Assembly: GCF_954871325.1 (NCBI RefSeq)
Contig: NC_088779.1
Span: forward strand, 16,246,846 to 16,310,845
From: Gordionus sp. m RMFG-2023
Taxonomy: Eukaryota > Nematomorpha > Gordioida > Chordodea > Parachordodidae
DNA: 64,000 nt
Direction: 5' to 3'
Numbering within the stretch: position 1 is the stretch's first letter; each line of letters starts with the position of its first letter. Below are positions 37,501 to 49,500 of this stretch, piece after piece. Under the pieces are notes generated by a model. The model was not told the DNA's origin. It did not search any database and saw only the letters and a list, made by a program, of their open reading frames with translations. The translations under genes and the position numbers were made by a program.

Positions 37501-40500
37501 CGACGATTAATTGTTTGTTTTGTAAAAGATACGGCGGTACAAAATATAAAAAATAGTTAAAATTATAATAAAATTTGGTATCACTATACAAAAGTCGAAC
37601 TATCTGCTCCAGTGGAAGTACTTTAATATGTTTATTACATAATGGGCAGTTACATTTGATAAGTTGGACATAGTCTGGGGGGGGGGGGGATAAGTTTAAA
37701 ATTTAATATGGATATCAGATAAGAGGTAGTAGGCGGGTCTAATCGGGGGATAATTTATTTGATATTAATATTAATTATTACTCTATGGCGCGTCTAATCG
37801 GGAGGGGGGATAGGGGAATATTTTTTAAATCCAAAATATTAATATGAAAATCAAATAAAAGGTAATAAAATTATATATGACTATTATGTTAAATATTAGT
37901 TATTTTTATAAAACCTTCGTCATAGTCCCCTTATTCAACTGAGTTATGGAGACCTACTACAAATACCCTTAGTGAAATGATAGTGATATGAAAAAAATAT
38001 TTTCTCAAAAGAACTGTTCTCGAAAATTCCTTTTTTTTGCATAGGAATGTATCCTTAAATTATTTAATTGCTGCAATATCTTTCAAAAATCATTGATGAA
38101 AATAGTATAAAGTATTATATTAGAGCTTAAAGAAATTAGGGCAAATGTTGACGTAAAATTATGCAAATTATGAATTGATGAGTTCATATTAAAGCTTTGT
38201 GAATTTGATATTTGCATACCTCGACTTGACCAAAATATTACCATCATTCATATATTAAGTAAAAGAATATTATTAATAAATCTCTTTATCTTCTATTTGG
38301 ATATTCTTTTAAGTTTTATAAATATTGGGCTTCTTGATTTATCAAGCAACCCTTACAAATCTAATTCTATATATTATGACCACAATATTAGCTTGCACAC
38401 ATACAAGGATATTTTTTTTCTTGAAGAAGAATAAAAAATTTCTCGAAACTATTCTCAACCTCAGAAATTAGATTAGATTGGTTAGATATTCTAAATATAT
38501 ACATAGGAATATTAAATCATTTAAAAATTAGTGAAATCTCAAAGGTAATGTTGTTAAATAGCCCGGCTTCCGATTTTTAAAAATGTAAGAATATTTTCGA
38601 GCATTAATCTATATTTTAATTTTTTAAGTAGAGAGCAATATTTTAATAATCAATAATTCTTATTTATTTTAACTTCAAAAATTACTTTTAAGCATTTATA
38701 AGGTAGTAATCAGCTAAGTTCAAAAAATGTAAAACTAAATTTAGCCAAAAAACTATCTTCAGCCAGAGGTTAATCTGGTTAACTACATTTATTTACAGCC
38801 AGCATTTTTATAAATTTATAACTAATAATTATATTTGACAATTTTATAAATTATTTAACTATGCAATTGTCAATTTTTTACAGTCACTAGACTTAATAAA
38901 TTTTCATTTTATCTTATCGATAATAACAAGATATTTTTAAAGAATTTTAGAAAATTTTAAATATTGTTTTCTGCTAATTAAATTTTTGGCTATGCGCATG
39001 ATTAGGATCAAATATTCAACAAAATAATTATACCAATCATTAATGCTGAGGTAACTATAGAAGAAAGTATTGCAAATTCAAATCAAATGTATTAAGTCGA
39101 TAGCAAAGAAATCAATAAATCTTATTAATAAGATACACCCTACTAATCCAAAGTTTTGGGTGGACATGAAATCAAATAATAATAATAACAGAATGACATG
39201 TGCATAAGCAGCGGGTTGGAAGAAAATGCAGATGGCAGATTATATTTTTCAAAAATATTATTATTAATATTAATTTATATTGGTTAATATTTATTCCTAT
39301 CTCATATATATTTTACTTTTATTTATCACATTCATCTACTAAGTTATTTTAATTAATTTTGATTTCAAGTTTTCCTTGGCGTAATATTTACTTATAATTT
39401 TCAGATATTAATGGCGTAATATTTATCTAAATTTCTAGTCAAATAATAATTATCTCTGAAACTCCTTGTCTAACAGGGAGAAAGAAATTGCAAGCTTGCC
39501 CAACGAGATGGAGTCTCCGGCATCAAGCAATAAAAGCTTTTATGGAGATAGAAGAGCCGATTATTAATGCTAATACTAAAATATAATAATGGTTTGAAAG
39601 AAATATTTCCTCAGAAGCATTGGATTCAATACTTATTCCAAATTTTTTTTCTCATAGAATGTATTATTTAATTAACAACTATTTTATGTAATACTTTTCA
39701 AAAACATGACATTGATATGATTAAGAAGATAAGAATAGCTGAGAGCATTTTATTATAACTCAAGGAAATTAGAGCTAATTTTGATGAAGAATTTCATATT
39801 TTATATGTTATTGTTGAGTCAAAAGCAGTGTTATACGTGTTTAATATTTGCCCCCTTCCACTTCCAGCAAGCAAGCTCATCTTAAACATTAATATAGGAT
39901 CAGTAGAAGAGTATTGTAAAACAAATGTCCCATCTCCATCTCTAGACACATTTATAACCCAAATAAATGAATGGGTTTTATTTTTTAAATTTTTATCATA
40001 AAGATGTTAAAGTATCTTATGATGCCTTAAGCTGAATAACTATGATTAAAAGATTAACTATGGTTGATATAGTCCCAAATAATGCTATGGATGCTTTGCA
40101 TTATATTCCCAATGTATTAAAATGGTTATATATATATATATATTAGCAACTCTTCCCATTAGTACACTAATGAGAGAACATTCTCAACAGAGCCCTGCAG
40201 AGGTACTTTTGCAGGGCACGGTCCGCATTTTTTTTTCAAAATTTTTTTCGACCCGGCCAGTTTTTTTTTTTTAAAAAACTAAAATAAATTATATTTATTT
40301 TTGATTTTTATAGCTAATAGTGACGATTTCGAATATTTGGTTTTAAAAAATAAAGCCTGGCCCGGATATTTTTTTAAAAACATTTTCAGGCCCAGCCCGG
40401 GTGTTTTTTTAAAAAATTTCGGGCGCAAGTCTCTGAAAAACATACCTATGAAGTAAAACTTCTGAAAGTAGATTGAATGGTTTGGATCTTTTGAATATTC

Positions 40501-43500
40501 ATAGGCATTTAACGCCAAGCAAGGTGAGATAATTTAAAAATTAGCTCAAAACATACAAAATACAATTATTCCTAAGAAACTTTTTGTGTATTAATTTATA
40601 TTTCCAACATTTAAATTTTTTATACTTTATATATAAATTTTAAAGGCTTTAAAAATTCAAATTTTTATTTTGGGTCATTTAAGTGATTCATATGGTGGTT
40701 ATATTCACTTTATATTTTATATTTTATATTTCACATTTATTTTATAGTTTTTTATATGCCGGTTTATACATATAATTTTTTTATAATTCACATAATTTAT
40801 AATTCACATAATTTATAATTGTGTATTAGAAAAGTTATTAGTCCTAATAAATTTATGCTCAATGATATTTCTTAAAAATATCCCCCCCCCCCCAGACCAA
40901 ATCGTACGCGCCTGCAGAATGAAATTAGACACGGGAAGCAGTATAAATATTATTAATGAATTTCCCTAAAAAAATAATTTGCAATAGACCATTATTGATA
41001 ACTTGCATATTAAAATATACGAGAATGCAGATATCGATAGCAAATATGAAGGTCATAGCAAGAAGCTTCCATATACTAAAAATTTGTTAAAGCAGTAACT
41101 GGTTAGAGCCAAATTCTATGAATAACTTTTTTATCAAGAATACCAGGTAGAGTAGAGTACACTGGGCTGGGTACATAGTACAACAGGAAACGTGTAATCC
41201 CCTTATTTTCTTTAAACGAACCTAAACTAAGGTCCAAAATTTATCATTCCTAAGATAGATAGTTATGTATACACATCCCGACAAATAATAAATTGTTTAC
41301 ATTAGCTGATTATAAATTTACCCAAAGAAATATGGTTATACCAGTAAAGTTGTAAAATATTTTTTTAATTTTTTTGACTAAATATTAATTTATTCTTACT
41401 ATAAATAATTAATCAAATAAAACCCTAAACCCTATTCTATCATTTGTATGTGTTTTATATTACATGATTAACTATTTTTTTATTCACTATTGTTACGAGT
41501 ATGGAATTGGGGCATATGGGACAGAGACAAGTATAACTATTTATGTCGATCAAACATCACTTATTAAAAATTTCTAAATGGTGAGGAAAAAATTATAAAA
41601 AAACCAGTAGTGGACTACATAGCAATATGGGTGAGGTAAAAAGACAAAGGTCTATAGTTTTTTATCTTTATCTAATTTTTTCAAATTTGTTCAAAATTTT
41701 CAACAAGCAATGGATTCGTTATTAAAAGCATGCTGGTGTAGCATTATATTTAGACGATATAATAATTACTAGGGAATCAATCGATATTAAGAAACCTTAA
41801 ACATGAAATAAATGATATGAACTTAAATTTTAAAAAAATTACATTTTTTTTGAATTATAAAATACTTTAAAGATTTTTTTACTGAGTTTAAAAAAAAAGA
41901 CATTAAAGAGGGTGAAGGTTTTTCTTAAGCTCTTCTATAAAGCGACACTTGATACATCAGATCCCAAAATCCTACAGTTGTGATTTTAATTTTATATATG
42001 GAGATTATAAATATGAATTTTAAATAATATAAAAAAAGATAATAACAAGACAGGAAAATAAATTCTATATAATATCTTGGTTAAAATGCAGAAATATCCC
42101 AAAGATTTATTGTGCTAAGAATCATATGTTTCAACATTGTTGGATCCGAGATTAAAACAAATTTACATGCCTAATACTCGTAGGGTTTTGATTATATGAC
42201 TAAATTTGCATAATATTTAAGCAAAATAAAGAATAAAAAAACAGAATAACGGATTCTAAGTGAAAATATATTGAATATAAAATTTTCATACTCATCCTGG
42301 CTTCAGGCCACAACCTCAATCAATAAGGTGGCATCGGTCGATCTCTATATTACTTTCTCTATCAGCCTTTATTTCATCCCTTCTAACCGTTCAAGTCATC
42401 ATCAATAATGTCCACCTATATATCCTAACCTATCTAAGGCCCTTACCTTTTCACCTCTTGCCATCAGCCTCCAGCATTTAAAAATATTGGGATGCTTTGA
42501 TAACCCGTTCCTTCGAATATCCATCTCGAACAGGCGTTTCGAGGAAAACCAAATAAGACAAAATTCAAAGCCAGGCCATGAATGATTGGAAGCCATCCCC
42601 AGTTCTAATAAAGGCATTGAACAACTATGCATATTCATAGCTCTTCGTCTTGACTGTAATGTAGCTTTATTCTCCATTTGCATCAATTGTGACCAGTCCA
42701 TCGAATCAAAGTCTACCATCCCTTACACTGCAAGTTCTCCCGCGGATGGTAACCTCGCCTTGCTTCCCTCAAAAAGTTAATACGCTATTCACTCTTGAAC
42801 AATGGTCCTTTTAAACTAAAAGACATTACGTTATCCCTGTTCCTCTTTATGAACGGTTTCTCACTGACCTGGGACTATAATTGCTATTTTGCAGCAAAGA
42901 CTATCCCATTTTCTGCTATAACAGAATTAAAAAAAATGCTGGTATCATTAGCACAGTGTTTTTATCAATAGTTGCCAACACCTTAGACATGTTTTATTGT
43001 TTTTTATACAAAATTTATATATATTTTTTTCCGTAAAATTATTTATTTTTTTTAGTATATTTTATTTTGATATTTTATATCGTATTTTATTTCTACATTG
43101 AAACCGTTTTTAAAAAAAATTATCACAATAAAAAAAAAGGTATAAAATTTTGAAAGAAGACTCATAATCATAAATGTCTATAGATTATCGGGCTATGAAT
43201 GGGTAGAAGCTTTGCCCAGCTCAAACTTAGGACTTCTCGTAACAAACGAAGAATTACGCATAGCAATAGGTCTCCGTCTTTGTTGTAATATACTGGCCAA
43301 CTCCACATGTACATTATGTTCCCAACCCGTTGATTGTTTTGGACATCATCCTCTTCATTGTCGATTCTCTAAAGGCAGACATTCTCGACACAGTGCAGTT
43401 AACGGCACCATTCTCCGTGCTCTACGCTCAGCTCAAATTCCAACAACCCTCGACCCTGTGGCCTCTCAACCGAAAATAATATACGTCCAGATGGGCTGAC

Positions 43501-46500
43501 ATTAATAGCATGGAGTAATGGAATTCCATTAGCATGGGACTATACCTGCATCGACCGATTTGCTCCCTCCTTTAATAAGAACTCATTCATGCGAGCTAAA
43601 AACCGAAAATTAATAAATACACTTCCCTAACCAATTGCAATCTCATACCAATCGTATCCGACACAACCGGTTCTTTTGGCAATCATGCCCTAACCTTCAT
43701 CAAATCCCTCGGTAAAAAAATCCGCGCCATCACGGGTGACCCACAGGAATGCTTCTATCTCAGACAGCGCATATCTATTGATATATGCAGATCTAACTGC
43801 ATTGCCATCCATGGCTCTCTTTCTTGACCTCCTCCCACCCAATATACAATTTACTATACTAATTATTTTATTTTTTTTATTATACAGTTTTTTTATAGAT
43901 TTTATATAAATAGTTCACATGACATTTTTAATATATATATTTTTTTAAATTACATATATATGTTTTAATTTTAACGTTCAATGTATTAATTATTATAAAG
44001 TTCTTAATAAAAGATTTATCTTTAAAAAAAAAAAATTTAGATAATTAATTTATTTAGGAAAAGGCAAAACAAAAAAAGGGGGCTTTTTACTTAATCAGGA
44101 GTATTCCATGTTTATAAAGTAAATATTGATAGTGAAACTCTCTCAGTTATATACAAATTATGTAAGCCAAAAGATATAGACAAAACTTCCTCTTACAATT
44201 TAAAGTTACATTTAAAGGTATGAAAATTAATAATAATTAAAGTATAATTATTACAACAGAGAAAATCCCACGATTAAAATTAATTGATAAAATATTATTA
44301 TTTAAAAAAAAACTACTTATATTTTAACATCCCAAAAATGTTTGATGAATTAATTACAGCTCTTATGAAGGAAGATTCGTCCTCGAATTTTTGATATATA
44401 AATAATATTGATTATATATCAAATTTTTTGAGATCATATATCAGATCTCACAATCAGAGTTCTCTTTTTCAAAACCATCCTCCATTAAATATAATACCTA
44501 TATGCCAGTTGAGAGATTTTTTAGTCAGGATGTTTATAGTGAAAAATATGTTTTTTAGATAAAAATATGGAGAGACATTTTCTTTTAAAAACAAATACAT
44601 TATGTATTAATTAAAATCATAAAATATTTTATTATAAAAATATTATTATAAAAATATTTATTAATATTTTAAATTTTAATATATTCGCCCTTACTTTATG
44701 AAAAAAAATTAGACATAGTTTTTTAAGTGCCTTGCTATGCTACATTTAATATGTAACAACTATAGCCGCTATTTTATCTAATTAGTAGAGTTAGATTTTT
44801 ATAGAAAATAGTTGTAGCTATTGCATTACTTTTTTAAAGTAACGTTAACAACATTGCAAATGTGTATAACAAATAAAATCGGATTAGTGATATCGGATGA
44901 GTTATCGGCTAATATCAATCTACTCTGCCAATATTGGATGAAGCCAACCTCCAATAAATATATCGGTATCCTCTCGATACATGTGAGGGAAATAATGATA
45001 TTGAAATAAGAAATAGAATGAGACGAAATTAACAAACAAGTAGAAAGACATGACTTAGATATGCTATTAATAAGTATAAATAAACTACTTGGGATATTTT
45101 TAGAATTTTGATTATGATATTTATTCCAACTTTGGTTTATGAAATAAATGCTTATTTATCAGTGTAGATATGAGAATGCATATAAAAATCATCACCCTAC
45201 ATTCCTATAACATATAAAAAAAGAATAATTACCTTTGATTAAGAGAATATTTGTAAATATGTTCTGTGCTTAAATATTCGACGAAATGCAAATTTTGATC
45301 AGGGTCAATTTGAACGAAAGCACCATTATTACTACCCATTTCATAGTAATTGGAAGCAGAAAATATTGTTAAAAGCTATAATTCGCATATTATTTAATAA
45401 ATTACATCAAATTTTTTTTCATAATTATTTTAATAATTCTAAATGTTAATCGTGAATCCAGAATTTAAGGGCTCTATGTGCTAATTGTTGAAAAGTATCA
45501 ATCATAAAAGGAAAAGGTTTGAGCAGATAAGGAAAAGGGTCAGTCAAAAAATGAAAAGTGTCAATAAAAGGAAAGGTTCCTAAGGCTTAGTGTCAAATAA
45601 AAAAGGAAAAGCCATTCAAAAAAGGAAAATAGTTACTTTTTTAAAATTTTTAGTTTTTTTTTTATTTTTCTTCTTATTTTATTTCTAACTTTTTATAATC
45701 TATTTAAGTTATTTATCATTTTTTTTTCTTATCTTTTCTCAATTTATTTTTCTACCCATTTATAATTTTTTTTGTCTCTTTATAAATAATTTATTTATTT
45801 TCCCTGTTATTTTCTTCACTTCTTTTTTTATGTCATTTTTAACATTTTTTTTCCTTTTTTTCCTTTTTTTTCCTTTTTTTCATCCTATATAACAATTTTT
45901 TAAGATTTTTTTCTCCTTATATTTTTATTTTTCAAATTTCACTTAATTTTATTTATCTATGGCAAACAATCAGTTTTTTTTATGTGTTAAAAACGGATAG
46001 TATTATAAATATATAATGTTTTATAATAAGCTAAAAAACTGATATAAATATAAACCTAAGGAAGCTTACGTGCAGGCAAGAAATTAAATCAGGAACATTC
46101 AGAATAATTTTAAATTGTATAAATTTGGATTGCACTTTATCCTTAAAAAAAATTTTCCAAAATGATTAAATAAGATATGATGTAGAAATATCAAAAAATA
46201 CGGTATCAAGTTAATATCTGAATTTAGGTATAGAGTTTCAAAAGGATAACACCATCATTTAGAGAAAATACAGAAGCAAATATCGGGATTGCAAAAAAAC
46301 CCATATTGTATTGCGGATGTAACATATATGAAAGAAAAATTAATTTTTATCTATGAGAGCGGTTTTTAATATCAATTTGTCGATGATTATGGGCAGTTAA
46401 ATAAAGTAAAAGGCTATTAAAAAGAGGGATAAAGACAATAAATTATTTAACATTTCTGCTCTAAATGATTGCGGGAATATTCAGATTTAATGTTCTTGAT

Positions 46501-49500
46501 GGCCCTTACAACGCTACACACTTTAGCCCTTTTGTAAATAAAATACTAAATCTTTTTGAAGAAAGTAATATGATGAATATGATTTTTGTAATGGATAATA
46601 TTCCATTTCATCATATACAATTATCATATCGAAAGGAAGAAGAGCAATAAAATATTTACCACCATATAGCCTTATTTATGGGAAATTATGTCAGAAACAA
46701 AATCCTAATAAAAAAGGAATTAATTCGTTTTATAAAGCACGGGAAGAGAGGAATATCTGACGAGAATGCAAAAAATTATTCGAAAATATGGGGACGTATA
46801 TTTCAAATTATAAGAAGGAAAATTATTGATGATTAATATATTTTGTTTCTCATTATATACATCCTAATTGTTATAATAATTTGATATGCTATAAAAAAAT
46901 TGATTGCCAAAGATAAATAAAAAATTAGGAGAAAAATATGAAAAAATTGTTATGTTGGGCGAAAAAATAGGAAAAAATTGTTAAAAATGAGATAAAAAAT
47001 AGAGAAGTGAAGAAAATGACAGGAAAAATAAATAAATTAATTTTAAAAAGGAAGAATAATCAAAAATTAAAAGATAAAAAAAAATTCAGAAAAGATAAGA
47101 AAAATAAAGATTAAAAATGACTTAAAGAGATGACAAAAAGTTTGAATAAAATAAGATGATAAAATATTTTTAAGAAGACTTAAAAATATAAGAAAAATTG
47201 TCAAATTTTTTTTTATTCTTTTCTTGAAAATATTTAAAAAATTAACGATTTTCATTATTTGAATGGAAATTTTCCTTTTTTGATGGCCACTTTTTCTATC
47301 CTTTTAAAAATTTTCCTTTTTTGATTGACATTTTCCTTTTTGATTGACATTTTTCTTTTTGACATTTCCCTTTTTTAATAGAACCTTTCCCTATTTTGTT
47401 TGACATTTTTCCTTTCACGATTAGACTTTTTCCTATCTTTGAAACTTTTTGAACTTTTTCCTTTTTTGTTTGACATTTCTTTTTTGTTCGGATTTTTTCC
47501 TAAGCCTAACTTTTCTTTCTTTGATTGACCTTTTCTTTTTTTGATTGACCATTTTCCTTTTGATCGGTTATTTTTAAAAAGACAAACAAAATGATGAAAA
47601 AAGAAATGAGAATAGATTAAGAAAAAGATCAAAAATAAATAGAGAAATTGCAAAAAGTTATAAATAAAATAAGTAGAAAATATTTAAAAAATCAAATTTA
47701 AGAAAAATGGATAAATAACAATTTTCCTTTTTTAAATGGGAGTTTTTCTTTTTGATTGACATTTTTTCTTTTTTGATTGAACCTTTTCCTTATATGATTA
47801 AACCTTTTCCTTTGTGATCGAACTACTTTCCAAGACATTGGAACTTTTCCTTTTTTGATTGACACTTTTCCTTTTTTGATCGGACTTTTTCCTAATTCTT
47901 TGGAACTTTTCCTATTTTGATTAACACTTTTCCATTTTTAATCGGACCTTTTCTTTTTTTGATCGGACCTTTTCCTTTTATATTTTTTTTTTGATTGGAA
48001 CTTTTTCTTTTTGAATGGGAAACATTTTATATTTAATAACTCAAAATCTGATCCTAACTTAAAAATACTAAAAATGTCGAATGGAGCCACTAATTTTGGA
48101 CAGAAGATATTTTATTGACTAAATATTTCATATAATTGGTTTAAGAGTTTGGTTTATTTAAAAAATAAAGAATATAAACTTTATTATCATGTGTAAATTC
48201 ATATCCTCTAGGTTTGCATTCATGTGATCGTATAAGCAATGATAAATTATGTCGAGTTAAGAAATCTTTTGTTATATCAGGCCCAAACATGATACCACCT
48301 CCTCGAACATAGTTAAATATTTGACCCATTTTATTCATTGGATCATTCCACAAAAGATCTAATAACTTAGATTATTTATTGAGTAATAGTTTATATATAA
48401 TAACACCTGTCTCCATTCTTTTACATCTTCATCAAAGGTAATTTGCTTACTAGCATTGCTTTTAAGACTTGTAATAGAAGATTGACTATTATTATTTGCA
48501 ATTAAAGTCATATCCGCTATTGGTTTAAGCATGGATATGTACTAAATATAAAATATAAATATATGTTTCCAATATTTTATTATTTTTTAAATAGAATTAT
48601 TATTAATTTATAAAATTTTAAAGCATAATCCAGATAGGAATAACCTAAAGGCCAGGAAAAAACCCGAAAAAACTCAGGGGAATAATTTATAAATTAAAGT
48701 ATGTATGATATAAATGAATAATTTGCCGCGTTATTAAAAGATATTTATTATATGAATCTAGATATAGGTACATAGCCTAAAAACGTACCCAGATACCGAT
48801 ACAATTTACAACTGTATCTGGATACAGGTACATTTTTATTATACTTATATACAGAGTTAGCTGATGTTCTCGTACAGAAACTCTTATTATGAGAGCACAA
48901 AATAGTAAATAACATTTATTTTGTATAAAAAATGTCAACCCCTATTTTTATCTTTTTTCAATCAAATTCTCATTTAAATCACCATATATTTTAAATATAT
49001 TAAACTTATGATTAATTCATTAAAACTTATAGGAATATCTATAAAAAATTTTTTTAACTATGTTCATCTTTTAAAAAACTTCCCTGGTTTTATATATTTT
49101 GTCAAAAAACTCTTTTTTACCCAAAAAATATATAATTCATTCCCTAGTATATTTTGCTTTTAGTAAAATATATATATCCTCAGAATTCAAAATTTGGCAC
49201 ACAAGTTCTTTAATGTATTAGCTATAAAATAAAATTTATCTGACATCTATAGCTATACTAGAAGTTAGGCAATAACGATATTTATATTATATGTCACCTT
49301 GGGGTAAAGCTTTTATAGGTAAAACGGTTAAAATATATAATTATTCACAATAAATTTCATTCATTCATTTATTATAATAATGAGAAATTTGAAAGAAAAA
49401 CCATCAGAGATGTAAGTATAATAGATGAAGTCATAAAATATAAAATAACAAATAATACTTCATTGAATTTTTCTGCTAAAAAATATAACATACCTTATAC

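Larger units (their letters stand above)
33425..37588 (+). mobile_element. Ty3/gypsy LTR retrotransposon, nearly full length, young, broken
   Basis: LTRs at 33425-33596 and 37426-37588 are near-identical apart from one small indel, so insertion is recent. Flanks caaac and caaaa give a 5-bp duplication with one mismatch. Parts on the plus strand: gag with two CCHC zinc knuckles (about 33.6-34.5 kb), reverse transcriptase (34.7-35.6 kb), RNase H (35.6-36.0 kb), integrase with its HHCC and catalytic segments (36.2-37.1 kb) and a short extra 3' frame (37.16-37.46 kb) with tandem acidic repeats. It is a K02A2.6-like lineage by overall look. It is broken, with roughly half a dozen breaks. Confidence 0.92.
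45480..48015 (+). mobile_element. IS630/Tc1-like transposon with inverted minisatellite arms
   Basis: A decayed DDE transposase (46070-46840) sits between arrays that are reverse complements of one another. The left arm (45480-45640) repeats AAAAGGAAAAGNGTCAATCA-like units. The right arm (47260-47570 and 47720-48010) repeats TTTTCCTTTTTTGATTGACA. Inside these lie T-rich (45650-45990) and A-rich (46850-47220) low-complexity zones, also mirror images. The exact ends and the expected TA duplication are not resolvable by eye. It fills most of the 2.8-kb PPEF intron. Confidence 0.6.

Noticed and set aside
44821-45035. Overlapping 62- and 69-codon frames on opposite strands
   Set aside because: They are mutual shadows without any recognisable domain or splice signal.
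47067-47653. Minus-strand lysine- and phenylalanine-rich frames
   Set aside because: They arise from A-rich and T-rich low-complexity arms of the IS630-like element.
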